From Proteobacteria bacterium DTSAM18 (GTDB lineage: Bacteria > Myxococcota_A > UBA796 > GCA-2862545), in assembly GCA_028767165.1 (NCBI GenBank), contig JARACJ010000001.1:372001-436000 (forward strand): DNA of 64,000 bases. Reading direction: 5' to 3'. Position 1 is the first letter of the stretch. The number at the start of each line of letters is the position of its first letter. The position numbers and the translations under genes were made by a program. Positions 1 to 13,774 of the stretch are shown here, piece by piece. The notes under the pieces were generated by a model. It was given only the letters and a program-made list of their open reading frames with translations, was not told the DNA's origin and did not search any database.

Positions 1-80
1 GGAGGGCGGCGAAGACGGTGTCCAACGGGTACTCCGTGGGTGGTGTCGGGGAACGGTATTCGTTAGCATACCCGCCGTGC

Positions 81-154
81 GGGCCTATAGCTCAGTTGGT
101 CAGAGCACCCGGCTCATACCCGGAGTGTCGCAGGTTCAAGTCCTGCTGGGCCCA
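81..154 (+). tRNA. tRNA-Met (anticodon CAT)
   Basis: A full cloverleaf can be drawn. The 7-bp acceptor stem pairs 81-87 with 147-153 (one G-U pair), with discriminator A at 154. The D stem is GCTC/GAGC, the anticodon CAT lies at 115-117, and the T arm GCAGG/CCTGC at 130-146 encloses TTCAAGT. No CCA is encoded. The first anticodon-stem pair (C/A) is mismatched. CAT could be elongator Met, or tRNA-Ile2 if C34 is lysidinylated; the lack of a C1-A72 mismatch argues against initiator tRNA. A structured repeat begins just downstream. Confidence 0.93.
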
Positions 155-159
155 TCGAA

Positions 160-625
160 GATACGACCGGCCTCGGACGCCTGGGGTCGGTCGGTTCTTC
201 GTTGCGCCTCGGTCGTGACCATGAGGTCACTTCCCTCGTTGCGCCTCGCCCCGACCGGCCCCAGACGCCCGATGCCTGCGGCTGCCGGCTGAAGTGGTGC
301 TCTGGGATTGCCTTCGCTTTTTTTGGGCGGTGCTTTTGGTGGTGTTGGGGCGGGGCTGGGGGGGCCTGGTTGCGCCGCTCCTCGTCCCGGACCGCCCCAG
401 ACGCCCGATGCCTGCGGCTGCCGGCTGAAGTGGTGCTCTGGGATTGCCTTCGCGTTTTTTGGGCGGTGCTTTCGGTGGTGTTGGGGCGGGGCTGTGGGGG
501 CCTGGTTGTGCCGTTCCTCGTCCCGGACCGGCCCCAGACGCCCGATCCCTGCGGCTGCCGGGGGCGTGGCGTGGCGGGGTGCTCGTCGCTGCGCTCCTCG
601 TGTCGCACGCACCCTGTGGCGCCGG
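160..625 (-). repeat. Repeat family A, locus 1, with internal 136-bp tandem duplication
   Basis: The gap between tRNA-Met and the convergent lipoprotein gene holds no credible gene. It holds family A boxes reading on the minus strand. The hairpin GTGACC-ATGA-GGTCAC is at 215-230. The GGATTGCC box occurs at 303-311 and again at 439-447. The block containing it is tandemly repeated with a 136-137 bp period (copies begin near 261, 397 and 534). The distal box, related to GAGGAGCGCAGCGACGA, is near 580-610. The hairpin end lies 61 bp beyond the tRNA end, the same polarity seen at the other four loci. Confidence 0.8.
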
Positions 626-634
626 CGGGCGGGG

Positions 635-1240
635 CTACCTGCTGGTGCCGTACAGGTCGTTCAGGGCGTCGGCGATGGTCTGGAGGGCGTCGGAGGGCTC
701 GAGGATGGCCATCTCGGTGCCGGAGCGGACCTGGGCGCTGACGGCGCCGCACCAATCGGCGGTGGCGTCGAGGGCGCCGAGGCCGTCTTCGCAGATGGCC
801 AGGATGTCGTCGGGGAGGGCGGCCGGCCACACGCGGGAGCCGTCCGGGGTGGGGGCGAAGAGCAGGCGCTCGTGCAGGGCCTGTTGGACCGCCAGGGCGT
901 CCGCCGGGGTCATCGTGTTGACGATGGACGGGTCTGCCGGGCTGTCGCAGTGACCGGTGCGCTGGAACAGGTCACCCAGCTCGGCGTCGGCGCACAGGCC
1001 CAGGCGCTCGCCCTCGCCGTCGGCCCGGGGGATGAGGGCCGCCGTGCCGGTCTGGCGGTCGGCGAAGACGCGGTAGTACTCGCGGTCGAGCACGCCGTCG
1101 CAGTGGGGCAGGTACTGGGCGCCCATGGGGCTGTGGTAGCCCACGCGCCCGCCGTTCGTGAGCGGCCTGCAGTCACCGGTGGGGTTGTCGACCCCGGCGC
1201 AGGCGACGAGGGAGAGGCACAGCAGCAGGCGAAGGTCCAT
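635..1240 (-). CDS. Lipoprotein of unknown function
   Basis: About 201 residues. The start is placed at the ATG that gives a short Leu-rich signal peptide ending in a lipobox (LVAC); an upstream in-frame ATG at 1300 would bury this signal. The mature protein has several cysteines (GDC, PHC, GLC, GHC, AIC, WCG) that could form disulfides, with no recognised domain. It should be anchored in the periplasm or outer membrane. It is the last gene of a leftward pair with the secreted protein at 1334-2197 and faces tRNA-Met and a repeat block. I do not recognise a family, so only the localisation is supported. Confidence 0.7.
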   Translation of the reverse strand: MDLRLLLCLSLVACAGVDNPTGDCRPLTNGGRVGYHSPMGAQYLPHCDGVLDREYYRVFADRQTGTAALIPRADGEGERLGLCADAELGDLFQRTGHCDSPADPSIVNTMTPADALAVQQALHERLLFAPTPDGSRVWPAALPDDILAICEDGLGALDATADWCGAVSAQVRSGTEMAILEPSDALQTIADALNDLYGTSR

Positions 1241-1333
1241 GTCGGGCTCCGGTAGGGCGGATGGTGTGGGGACGACGATGGCATGTCGGCGCGGGGACAT
1301 GCCAGTCCTGGCACGAGACAGGCGAGGCGGCCA

Positions 1334-2197
1334 TCAGGGCTGTGGGCTCGTCCTGTCCCCGCGGCGTGGAGTGCTCCGGCGGGCCAGGCCGAGGAGCGGG
1401 GTCAACAGCAGGAGCCAGGCGCTCGGGGCGGCCGGTGCGGACTGGCAGTGCATGGTGACGGGCCGCTGGTGCCGGATGTCCCGCGGTCCGAGGAGGACCG
1501 GCTCCGAGGCGTTGCCGGCCTGGTCGATGGCGCGAACGGAGAGCCACATGTCGGCGGGCGACAGCGTCTTCATCAGGCCGTCGAACGAGCAGCCGCCGCC
1601 GAACCAGTCCTGCCGGGCGAGGAACGCAGAGCGGAGCTCGGACGCCTCGAGGGTCTCGTCGGGGAAGACCTGCACCTCGAACCACACGGGCTCGTCGGCG
1701 CGGCCGTCCAGCATCCTCAGGCCGCCCGGTTGCGCGTAGTGATCGTCGGCAGAGTAGCGCCAGGCCATGGTCAGGTGGGTGATGTCCGGAGCCGTCTCGT
1801 CCATGGTGTCGGCGACGGTGAACCGTTGGACCTCGTCCTCCGGCTCGTCCACTGCGGCGCTCCAGCGCACCACGTATTCGCCAGGGACCAGGAGGTCGTC
1901 GGGTACGAAGGACATGACGCCGTACCCGCCCTGCCCGGCGTAGCCCCAGGTGCCCTCGGTGACGCCGTCAGGCCCCTCGACGACCAGCGGCCAGAATTCG
2001 TCGTAGCCGTCGAGCGCGAGCTCCAGCTCGTACCAGTGAGGCGTTCCGTCGAACTGCACCAGGATCTGGGCGTTGCGCGGCACGTCGATGGCCCCGGCGA
2101 CGGGCAGCGTGCCCACCACCTCAGCGGGCGGGATGATGCACTGCCACGCCCAGGCGGGCGAGGCGGCGAGACAGGCGAACAAGGGCAGCAGCTTCAT
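1334..2197 (-). CDS. Secreted protein with MYXO-CTERM-like tail
   Basis: 287 residues. An N-terminal signal peptide (MKLLPLFACLAASPAWA) is followed by a domain that reads like an Ig/fibronectin-type beta sandwich, with strands such as GEYVVRWSAAV and WLSVRAIDQAGN. The C-terminus has a Cys (HCQS), a Pro/Ala spacer, a hydrophobic run (AWLLLLTPLLGLA) and Arg-Arg. That is the layout of myxobacterial C-terminal sorting tails; the canonical motif is only partly matched. Predicted to be exported and surface-sorted. Function unknown. The stop lies about 90 bp upstream of the neighbouring lipoprotein start on the same strand, so co-transcription is likely. Confidence 0.75.
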   Translation of the reverse strand: MKLLPLFACLAASPAWAWQCIIPPAEVVGTLPVAGAIDVPRNAQILVQFDGTPHWYELELALDGYDEFWPLVVEGPDGVTEGTWGYAGQGGYGVMSFVPDDLLVPGEYVVRWSAAVDEPEDEVQRFTVADTMDETAPDITHLTMAWRYSADDHYAQPGGLRMLDGRADEPVWFEVQVFPDETLEASELRSAFLARQDWFGGGCSFDGLMKTLSPADMWLSVRAIDQAGNASEPVLLGPRDIRHQRPVTMHCQSAPAAPSAWLLLLTPLLGLARRSTPRRGDRTSPQP

Positions 2198-2316
2198 CGG
2201 GCGTCGACTCCTGTGCCCATCGTGCAGTCAGCGCGCCCCACCCGCCACCGACCCGAACGCACGTGCCGAATCACATCCTCGAACCCACCAACCTGCCGGA
2301 CGCCCACGCACCCAGA

Positions 2317-2820
2317 CCACCACCGCCAGCCGGCGCTTCAGGGTGGGTGCGACACGAGGAGCGCAGCGACGACGGATCGCGCGTGCCCTGTGGGGACGGC
2401 GGCTACCTGTCACCTCAAAAAAGGCGCAAGCAATCCCAGCGACGTCTGATCGACGAAAGCCCCAGGCATCGGGTGCCTGGGGCGTCTCGGGTCGAGGAAC
2501 AAGGAGGGAAGTGTACTCCTGTACACGACCGCCGCGGGACGAATGCTTGTTCTGACTCACGCACCGGAGTCCGGCCGCCCACCACCGCCAGCCGGCGCCT
2601 CAGGGTGCGGGCGACACGAGGAGCGCAGCGACGACGGATCGCGCGTGCCATGTGGCGACGGCGGCTACCTGCCACCGCAAGGAATGCGAAAGCAATCCCA
2701 GCGACGTCTGATCGACGAAAGCCCCAGGCATCGGGTGCCTGGGGCGTCTCGGGACGAGGAGCAAGGAGGGAAGTGTACTCCTGTACACGACCGACGCGGG
2801 ACGAAGGCCCGTGGCGCTTC
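2317..2820 (+). repeat. Repeat family A, locus 2: two direct copies, 262 bp apart
   Basis: The space between the rpoD 3' end and the start of the secreted-protein gene has no credible gene. Two nearly identical units of about 225 bp begin near 2317 and 2579. Each has the box GAGGAGCGCAGCGACGA, the box GCAATCCCA (2430-2438 and 2692-2700), a 10-bp hairpin GCCCCAGGCA/TGCCTGGGGC, the box GAGGAGCAAGGAGGG, and the hairpin GTGTAC-TCCT-GTACAC (2511-2526 and 2773-2788). The hairpin end faces the 3' end of rpoD, 88 bp from its stop codon. Confidence 0.85.
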
Positions 2821-2875
2821 AGGCGCCCGAGGCCGGCCGCCCAGCGCGAAGCGTCTTCCACCGTTCTTGGAGACC

Positions 2876-4561
<1,686 letters not shown>

Positions 4562-4734
4562 CGACGCGTCAACTCCTGGAGAGGGGACATGACGGGGGGT
4601 ACCATCTGGTACCGCCTGCTGGTTGCTGCGGGACCGCGGGAGCGGCTGGCGCAGTGGGCACACGTAGGGAAGGTCGGCGCTGACTGTGCGCCATCCGGCG
4701 TTAACAAGTGCCTGCCAACCGTGCCAACTGTCAA
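4562..4734 (-). promoter_or_regulatory. rpoD leader with exact -35 hexamer and KpnI-type hairpin
   Basis: Minus strand. An exact TTGACA lies at 4734-4729, overlapping the dnaG stop codon. The sequence about 17 bp further (GCACTT) is a poor -10; TGTTAA lies too far away (22 bp spacing). A perfect short inverted repeat GGTACC-N4-GGTACC at 4598-4613 sits about 40 nt before the rpoD start, and AGGAG lies 12 nt before the ATG. This leader may let rpoD be expressed apart from dnaG, but only the -35 match and the hairpin are directly seen. Confidence 0.35.
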
Positions 4735-6584
4735 GGGCTGTCGGTAGTCTCTGGCAAGTCGACGATGGGGGCCAACAATGGGATGGCGTCTTCCATTCGT
4801 CCGTGGCGGATCGCGTCCTGGAGCGTGCGCTTGCGGGTCTGCAGGCTGGCGACTGCCTGCAGCGTGTGCATCATCTCCTGCTGAAGGCCCCGATCCCGAA
4901 GTTGCTGGGACTGTCGTTGCAGACGCTGAAGGGTACCCTCGTACAGCGGCTTGCAGATCCGGTGCAGGACGTCGCCGAGGGCATGGGCAGCTTCGTCCTC
5001 GCTGTACAGCCGGGTGCGCGCGCCGATCGCCTGAAGGGTGCGGTTGACGCCCACATCACTGGTTTCGTGGATGACGGTGGCGAGGGACTCTCCCTGCAAC
5101 AGCCTGGCCATCGGCTCGAGGATCGGACCGTGCCCCTCGAGCACCTGGGGATCGAGCAGGCTCATCAGATCCGCCACCTGATCCCGGCGGTGCACGACGA
5201 GCCAGAGCAGGTGCACGATGTCGCGCTCGGGCCGCCAGCGCTGGGCCTGGGGCGGGCCCTCGTCGTGGTAGGGGGGCGCCTCGCCGTGGGAGGAGGCGTC
5301 TGCCCTGCGCTCCGCCACGCGCTGCAGGATGAGCTGCTCGTTCATGCGGAGCAGGGCGGCGAAGGTGGAGACCTGGGCGGGCGAGAGGTGGCCGAGCAGA
5401 TCCACCATCTCATCGAGGGTGCGGGAGCGGCCCGAGTCGGAGTAGCCGTAGGTCTGGAGCTTCTGGGTGGTGTACCACTCCAGCAGGGGCTCCTTGAGCT
5501 TGAGGGCGTCTTCCATGGCCTCCGGGCCGCCCTCGCGGATGAGCTCGTCGGGATCCTTGGCGTCCGGGAGCTGCAGACGCCACGCCTGCATGCCCTGGGT
5601 GACGAACATGGGCAGGGTGCGGGCGGCCGCACGGGTGCCGGCGGTGTCGGCGTCCATCAGGACGACGATGTTCTGGGACAGCCTGCGGAGCTTCTGGACG
5701 TGGGTATCGGTGAGAGAGGTGCCGCAGGTGGCCACGGCCTCGGTGAAGCCCGCCTGGTGCAGGCTGAGGACGTCGAAGTAACCCTCGACCAGCAGCACCC
5801 GATCCCGCCGGGAGATGGCCTTGCGGGCGGCCTCGAGGCCGTACAGGACCTTCGACTTGTTGTACAGCGGGGTCTCGGGGGAGTTGATGTACTTGGGACC
5901 GTCGCCCTCGAGGAGGCGACCTCCGAACGCGATCACCCGGCCCCGCTCGTCGCGGATGGGGATGATGACGCGCTCGCGGAAGGCATCGTAGATGCGCCCG
6001 TTGCCGCGATCCGACTGCTTGGCGAGACCGCCCTGCAGGATGAGACCTGCCGGGTATCCCTGGTTCTGCAGGTGATCGACGAGGGAGGTCCAGCCGGCGG
6101 GGGCCCAGCCGAGGCCGTGCTCCTCGATGGTCTGCTGGGTCATGGCGCGCCGTTGCAGGTAGTCGCGGGCGACCTGGCCCTCGGCGCTGGTGAGCAGCTT
6201 GCTGTGGAAGAACTCCTGGGCGGCCTGCATCAGATCGTACAGGGACGCCCGGGCCCGGAGCTGACGGCGCTCCTCGGGGGACAGCTCGCGCTCGGGGATC
6301 TCGACGCCGGCGGGGCCGGCGAGCTCCTTGACGGCCTCGGCGAAGCTCAGGCCGTTGATCTGCATCAGGAACTTGAAGACGTCGCCGCCGTTCTGGCAGC
6401 CGAAGCAGTAGTACATCGCCTTGGCCGGCACCACGTTGAAGCTCGGGGACTTCTCCTGGTGGAACGGACACAGGCCGACCAGGCTGCCGCCGCGGCGCTG
6501 CAGCTTGACGTGCTGGGAGACGACCTGGACGATGTCGGTGCGGTCGCGAACGGCTTCGACGACGTCGCGGGGAATGCGGGCCAT
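4731..6584 (-). CDS. dnaG: DNA primase DnaG
   Basis: 617 residues. It makes RNA primers for the replisome. The N-terminal CHC2 zinc finger has ligands C39, H42, C60 and C63 (CPFH and CFGC). The catalytic core follows, with a TOPRIM domain at about 260-345 containing LLVEGYFDV and VLMDADTAG. The last 150 residues or so would be the helicase-interaction region; they are poorly conserved, as is usual. The ATG at 6584 is preceded by GGAG at suitable spacing. It lies directly upstream of rpoD and downstream of murA on the same strand. Confidence 0.97.
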   Translation of the reverse strand: MARIPRDVVEAVRDRTDIVQVVSQHVKLQRRGGSLVGLCPFHQEKSPSFNVVPAKAMYYCFGCQNGGDVFKFLMQINGLSFAEAVKELAGPAGVEIPERELSPEERRQLRARASLYDLMQAAQEFFHSKLLTSAEGQVARDYLQRRAMTQQTIEEHGLGWAPAGWTSLVDHLQNQGYPAGLILQGGLAKQSDRGNGRIYDAFRERVIIPIRDERGRVIAFGGRLLEGDGPKYINSPETPLYNKSKVLYGLEAARKAISRRDRVLLVEGYFDVLSLHQAGFTEAVATCGTSLTDTHVQKLRRLSQNIVVLMDADTAGTRAAARTLPMFVTQGMQAWRLQLPDAKDPDELIREGGPEAMEDALKLKEPLLEWYTTQKLQTYGYSDSGRSRTLDEMVDLLGHLSPAQVSTFAALLRMNEQLILQRVAERRADASSHGEAPPYHDEGPPQAQRWRPERDIVHLLWLVVHRRDQVADLMSLLDPQVLEGHGPILEPMARLLQGESLATVIHETSDVGVNRTLQAIGARTRLYSEDEAAHALGDVLHRICKPLYEGTLQRLQRQSQQLRDRGLQQEMMHTLQAVASLQTRKRTLQDAIRHGRMEDAIPLLAPIVDLPETTDSP

Positions 6585-6661
6585 GGCGTGATGCTCCGGT
6601 TCATCCCAGATCAGCCTGTCGGGGGCCGCCTGTCAAACCAACCGGCGGCCCATTGCCCGGA

Positions 6662-7960
<1,299 letters not shown>

Positions 7961-8091
7961 GGGTCTCTTCCGGGAACGTGGGGGGGATCCGGACCGTTAT
8001 CGGGTCGGGCGGGAGTGGGGGCAACCGCGATGGCTGCGGCCGTTGGGATGCGGGGATCAACCCCCGGTCCCGACGGGGATTTTGCGCGGAT

Positions 8092-8982
8092 TCAGTCCTG
8101 GTCGGCGTCGCCGCCGGAGGGGGCGTCCGAGCCCTTCACGGCGGCGCGGAGGGCGTTCTGCTTCTTGCTCGCCCGCCAGTCGATGTCGGGGTGGTCCAGG
8201 GCGTACTCGACCCGGCGGACCATGCCGCGGATGGCCGAGACCTGCTTCACGGTGAGCGAGGACCGCTGCAGGCCCTCGCGGACCATGACCCCGACCTTCT
8301 CCATGTTGGAGCCCTTGTCGAAGCCGACCCGGTTGAGCATGGCGACGAGCTCCACCACGGCGGGCTCGAGGCGGGTGATGTCGGCGAGGGGGACCTCGGC
8401 TCCCTTCTGCAGGGAGCGGGTGCTCCGGGCCTTGCGGGAGCCGCCGACGATGCGGCCCTCGGCCTCGTGGCCGTGGGCCCGGGCGGTCTCGAAGAAGTGG
8501 TGGGCGGTGAGCAGCACGGCCTGGGCGAGGTTGAGGGAGGCGTGGTGGTCCGTTGCGATGCGCAGCAGCGACTCGGCCCGCAGGGTGTGCTCCCGGGACA
8601 GGCCCATGTCCTCGCGGCCGAACAGGATGCCGGTGACGGTGCCGGGCTCGCTGGCAATCCACTGCCTGGCGAGCGGTGCGGGCTCGTAGACCGGTTGGGC
8701 GAACTTGCGATGGCGGGCGGTGGTGGCGACGAGCCGGTGGATGCCCTCGACGGCCTCGTCGAGGGTGGCGACGACGCGCATCTGGTCGAGGACCATGCCG
8801 GCGCCGGGCGCCATCCAGCGGGCCCGCTCGAGATCGAAGCTCGGCGCGGGATCGACCACCACCAGCCGGCGCAGGCCCATGTTCTTCATGGCGCGGGCGG
8901 TGGCGCCCACATTGCCCGGGTGCTGGGGCTGCACGAGGATGAAGACGATGTCCTCGGCGAGACGGGTGGCGAGATCGGTCAT
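8092..8982 (-). CDS. trmJ: TrmJ-like tRNA 2'-O-methyltransferase (SPOUT)
   Basis: 296 residues from the ATG at 8982, which has GGAG 9 nt upstream; a GTG ten codons earlier is less well placed. The start DIVFILVQPQHPGNVGATARAMKNMG is the TrmJ/SpoU motif 1 (Asn and Arg in NVGATAR). GILFGREDMGLS is motif 2 and LNLAQAV is motif 3, together forming the knotted S-adenosylmethionine site. By family it methylates the 2'-OH of residue 32 in the anticodon loop of some tRNAs. The C-terminal 130 residues form a helical extension specific to this protein. Upstream of murA, same strand. Confidence 0.9.
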   Translation of the reverse strand: MTDLATRLAEDIVFILVQPQHPGNVGATARAMKNMGLRRLVVVDPAPSFDLERARWMAPGAGMVLDQMRVVATLDEAVEGIHRLVATTARHRKFAQPVYEPAPLARQWIASEPGTVTGILFGREDMGLSREHTLRAESLLRIATDHHASLNLAQAVLLTAHHFFETARAHGHEAEGRIVGGSRKARSTRSLQKGAEVPLADITRLEPAVVELVAMLNRVGFDKGSNMEKVGVMVREGLQRSSLTVKQVSAIRGMVRRVEYALDHPDIDWRASKKQNALRAAVKGSDAPSGGDADQD

Positions 8983-9109
8983 GGACAAGTGCTCCACGGA
9001 AGTCTCGCCCACCTAACCCGTGACCCCTGAGCGTGCGCGTGTGCGTGCCCGCCCTCCCGAAGCCGCGACCCGGAACATGGGTGACGCCTCTTCCGGGAAT
9101 GCCGGACTC

Positions 9110-9235
9110 GAGCGACTACGGTGACGCCAATCCCGGCACCCCAAGGGGCGCCCGTACGTCCAACGCCCCAAGCGAGGCCATCGGGAGGCGGGCCCGGCAA
9201 CCAGTGCCCCAAGCCACAACGCCAATCACCAACCC
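9110..9235. repeat. Degenerate repeat related to family B
   Basis: This stretch upstream of the TrmJ gene has no gene. Around 9139-9160 it has the inverse complement of the CGTACGGGCGCCCCTTGGGG string found near 29085-29105, and around 9183-9205 a GGGCCCGGCAA string like that at 28899-28908. It therefore appears to be a decayed member of the second repeat family, directly beside a family A copy. Confidence 0.5.
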
Positions 9236-9478
9236 GAGGGGACGCTGGGGGCTGCCGAGACGAGGAGCGAAGCGACGAAGCATCGGTGGCGGCCAGGGCC
9301 CCCGAGCGGACCGCCCCGATCCGACCCGCCCCGAACAGCGAACGCAATCCCAGGGCGTCACCCACGACGCACACCCGAGGCCAGGCGCGTCCCGGTGTGG
9401 CCGGGACGAGGAGCAAGGAAGAGGCCGACCTTCCGGTCGGCCCGACCGAAGCGACGAAGCCCCGGTCGTACCGGGGCG
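9236..9478 (+). repeat. Repeat family A, locus 3
   Basis: No gene is visible between the Hsp70 stop and the TrmJ start. In order on the plus strand it carries GAGGAGCGAAGCGACGAAG (near 9261), GCAATCCCA (9344-9352), GACGAGGAGCAAGGA (near 9404), the hairpin GGCCGACC-TTCC-GGTCGGCC (9423-9442), then CGACCGAAGCGACGAA. The hairpin end is 48 bp from the stop codon of the Hsp70 gene. Confidence 0.85.
9459..9477 (-). terminator. Hairpin downstream of the Hsp70 gene
   Basis: An 8-bp GC-rich stem GCCCCGGT/ACCGGGGC with a 3-nt loop lies 13 bp beyond the Hsp70 stop on its sense strand. It is followed by TTCGTCGCTT rather than a run of T, so it is at best a weak intrinsic terminator. It also forms the outer edge of the family A copy at this locus. 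Confidence 0.5.
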
Positions 9479-9489
9479 TTCCTGGCCGT

Positions 9490-11157
<1,668 letters not shown>

Positions 11158-11198
11158 GCTGTGCGATCACCGGGGGAGGGGCCTTGGGCCCGTGACGG

Positions 11199-12467
11199 TC
11201 AGGAGTCTACAACGGAAGTTGCAGATTCCTCAGGCTCCGCTTCGACCTTGTGCAGCCAGCGCACCCTGGTGATGGATCGATCCGTACATTCCTCGATACG
11301 GAAGCGGTGGGGACCGACGGCGCAGGTCTCGCCCTGGACCGGCAGGCGCTGGAGCACGGAGAGGATCACGCCGGCCACGGTCTCGACCTCGTCGGCGTAG
11401 TCGGCCAGATCGATCTCGTCGGGCAGGATGTCCCACTCGGTGCGGCCGGGGATCGACAAGGTGCCGTCCTCCATGCGCACGACGCCGACCTTCTGGATGT
11501 CGTGCTCGTCCTCGATCTCGCCGACGAGCTCCTCCAGCAGGTCTTCGCGGGTGATGATGCCCACGCAGCCGCCGTACTCGTCGACCACCACGGCCATCTG
11601 CTCACCGAGCTCCCGCATCTCCCGGAACAGCGCCTCGGCCTTCTTCATGCCGGGCACGAAGCGGACGGGCTCCATCAGCTCCCGCAGGGGCAGGGCGTCG
11701 TCTTCCGTGAACAGCAGGTTCGAGTGGTGGACGAAGCCGAGCAGGTGGTCGATGCGGCGGAGGAACAGCGGGAACCGGCTGTGGCTCGACTGCTGGACGG
11801 CCCGGCGGGCGGCGGCGACGGAGAGGTTGGCGTGGAACGCCTCGACCCGGACCAGCGGGGTCATGACCTCTTCGACGGTGCGCTCGGAGAAGGACAGCAC
11901 GCCCACGATGATGCGGATGTCCTCGTCGGGGATGGGGGACTGCTGACCCTCCTCGAGCAGGACCACGAGATCGTTGCGGGTGATCTTGAGCTGGGCCCTC
12001 TCGCCGGGGGTGAACAGCGACAGCAGGACGTTCCAGCCGCTCACGAGGGCGAGCAGGGGCAGGAACAGCAGCTGGAACAGCCGGATGGGCAGCGACAGCA
12101 CCGGCGCGAGGCGGTCGGCGTGGTGCTGCAGGATGGTCTTGGGCAGGGCCTCGCCGAAGATGAGCAGCACCGGGGTGAGCAGCAGCGTGACCCACAGCGG
12201 GTTGATCACGCCGAGCTCGCTGCCGAGGCGCACGGCCAGGGCGGAGTTGGAGACCAGGCACAGGTTGGTGCCGATGAGGCAGGTGCCGAGCAGGGTGTCC
12301 TCGGAGGCCAGCAGCTTGCGGGCGCGGGCGGCGCCGACGTGGCCGGACTCCTCGAGGGACTGCAGCTTGACCGGGCTCGCGGAGATCATGGCGATCTCCG
12401 AGCCGGAGAAGAAGGCCTGCAGGCACAGGACGGCGAGCATGAGCAGGCACAGGAGGGCGACCATCAT
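11199..12467 (-). CDS. CNNM/CBS-pair membrane protein (HlyC/CorC family), copy 1
   Basis: 422 residues. The N-terminal CNNM transmembrane domain has a hydrophobic start (ALLCLLMLAVLCLQAFFSGSEIAMIS, with the family SGSE motif) and further helices to about 150. A CBS pair follows (VEEVMTPLVRVEAF, AVVVDEYGGCVGIITREDLLEELVGEI), then a C-terminal CorC/HlyC transporter-associated domain (GRTEWDILPDEIDL). By family these proteins act in magnesium or cobalt efflux; haemolysis is a historic misnomer. It overlaps copy 2 by 4 bp (ATGA), so the two are translationally coupled and may form a heteromer. Confidence 0.9.
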   Translation of the reverse strand: MMVALLCLLMLAVLCLQAFFSGSEIAMISASPVKLQSLEESGHVGAARARKLLASEDTLLGTCLIGTNLCLVSNSALAVRLGSELGVINPLWVTLLLTPVLLIFGEALPKTILQHHADRLAPVLSLPIRLFQLLFLPLLALVSGWNVLLSLFTPGERAQLKITRNDLVVLLEEGQQSPIPDEDIRIIVGVLSFSERTVEEVMTPLVRVEAFHANLSVAAARRAVQQSSHSRFPLFLRRIDHLLGFVHHSNLLFTEDDALPLRELMEPVRFVPGMKKAEALFREMRELGEQMAVVVDEYGGCVGIITREDLLEELVGEIEDEHDIQKVGVVRMEDGTLSIPGRTEWDILPDEIDLADYADEVETVAGVILSVLQRLPVQGETCAVGPHRFRIEECTDRSITRVRWLHKVEAEPEESATSVVDS

Positions 12468-13774
12468 GACGGCTCCTCCAGCTGGGCGGAGTGCTCCAGG
12501 GGTGAGGAGACGGCCAGCCAGGCGATGCGGCGACCCTCCATCTGCCGGACCTCGAACTTCATGCCGACGGCCTCGAAGCGCTCGCCCTCGACGGGGATGT
12601 GGCCGAGGTGGGCGAACACGAAGCCGCCGAGGGTGTGGTAGTCGCCCTCGGGGATCTCGATGCCGGTCTGCTCCATGACGTCCTCGATGTCGAGGCTGGC
12701 CTTGAGGAGCATCTCGGTGCCCTCCTGCTCGAGGGCGTTGGTCTCCTCGCGGGTCTCCTCGCCGAGGTCACCCACCAGCTCGGCGATGAGATCATCGAGG
12801 GACAGCAGGCCCACGAGGGAGCCGTACTCGTCGACCACGAAGGCGATGTGGGTGCGGCTCTTGATCATCTCCCGCATCATCTCGTCCGACGGCTTGGTCT
12901 CGGGGACGAAGACGGGCTGCAGGAAGTGGGGCTGCAGGTCGGCGACGGTGGAGATGCGGCCGGCGCGGGCCTTGAGCAGATCCCGCAGCAGGAGCACGCC
13001 CACGAGATCGTCGAGATCCTCGTCGTAGACGGGGATGCGGGAGTAGCGGTGCTCCCGACAGCCGGCCATCAGATCCTCGTAGGTGTCGGTGAGGGAGACG
13101 GAGAAGACGTCCGGCCGGGGGGTCATCAGGCGGGAGACGGGCATGTCGTCGAGCTCGAAGACGGCCTCGATGATGTCGCGCTCGGCCTCGTCGACGGTGC
13201 CCTGGGCGGCGCCGCGCTCGACGAGGACCATGAAGTCCTGCTCGCCGAGACCCTCGCCGCCGAGGCGTTCGTGGACGCCGAACAGGGCGGCGAAGCGATC
13301 GACGACGCCCACCACCAGCACGCGAGGAAGCCACAGCAGCCGCATCAGCAGGGCGATCGGCCCGCTCATCGCCCGGGCCCAGGGGGAGTGGTAGCGGTAG
13401 GCGAGCACCTTGGGGGTGATCTCCGACAGCAGCACGAGGGCGGGGGTGACCACGGCGACACTGATCCAGCTCCGGCCGGGGAACAGGGTGACGGCGAGGG
13501 CGGCCGCGGTGGTGGCGATGGCGACGTTGACCGTCTCGTTGCCCATCAGGATGGTGCTGATGAGGCTGGTGCGGTCGGCCAGGAGCGAGAGCACGCGGCG
13601 GTCGGCGGGATCGTCGCGCTCCCGCATGCGTCGGCGGTCGAGATCCTGCAGCGAGAAGAAGGCGGTCTCGGTGCCGGAGAACACGAAGGACAGGGCGAAC
13701 AAGCCCACGAACAGGCCGGCGAACAGCGGGAGCTGCTCAGGCGGGAGCGCCTCGGCCGTACCGGTGGCGCTCAT
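12464..13774 (-). CDS. CNNM/CBS-pair membrane protein (HlyC/CorC family), copy 2
   Basis: 436 residues with the same order as its downstream partner: CNNM membrane region (LFVGLFALSFVFSGTETAFFSL), CBS pair (VSRLMTPRPDVFSV, AFVVDEYGSLVGLLSLDDLIAELVGDL) and CorC/HlyC domain (LDIEDVMEQTGIEIPEGDYHTLGGFV). The two proteins are clearly paralogous but diverged, arguing for an old tandem duplication. Its ATG overlaps the thiL stop by 4 bp and its stop overlaps the next start by 4 bp, so a three-gene coupled operon is certain in structure. Substrate is inferred only from family (divalent cations). Confidence 0.9.
   Translation of the reverse strand: MSATGTAEALPPEQLPLFAGLFVGLFALSFVFSGTETAFFSLQDLDRRRMRERDDPADRRVLSLLADRTSLISTILMGNETVNVAIATTAAALAVTLFPGRSWISVAVVTPALVLLSEITPKVLAYRYHSPWARAMSGPIALLMRLLWLPRVLVVGVVDRFAALFGVHERLGGEGLGEQDFMVLVERGAAQGTVDEAERDIIEAVFELDDMPVSRLMTPRPDVFSVSLTDTYEDLMAGCREHRYSRIPVYDEDLDDLVGVLLLRDLLKARAGRISTVADLQPHFLQPVFVPETKPSDEMMREMIKSRTHIAFVVDEYGSLVGLLSLDDLIAELVGDLGEETREETNALEQEGTEMLLKASLDIEDVMEQTGIEIPEGDYHTLGGFVFAHLGHIPVEGERFEAVGMKFEVRQMEGRRIAWLAVSSPLEHSAQLEEPS

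Noticed and set aside
160-634. Protein-coding gene(s) in the repeat block after tRNA-Met
   Set aside because: Open frames exist on both strands only because of high GC; all consist of Arg/Pro/Gly-rich translations of the tandem repeats and change frame between copies.
4690-4734. Sigma-54 promoter upstream of rpoD
   Set aside because: TGGCAC is present but the spacing between the GG and GC dinucleotides is 8, not 10.
9459-9477. Family A as simple intrinsic terminators
   Set aside because: None of the hairpins is followed by a T-run on the sense strand, and the conserved boxes extend 100-200 bp beyond the hairpin, more than a terminator needs.
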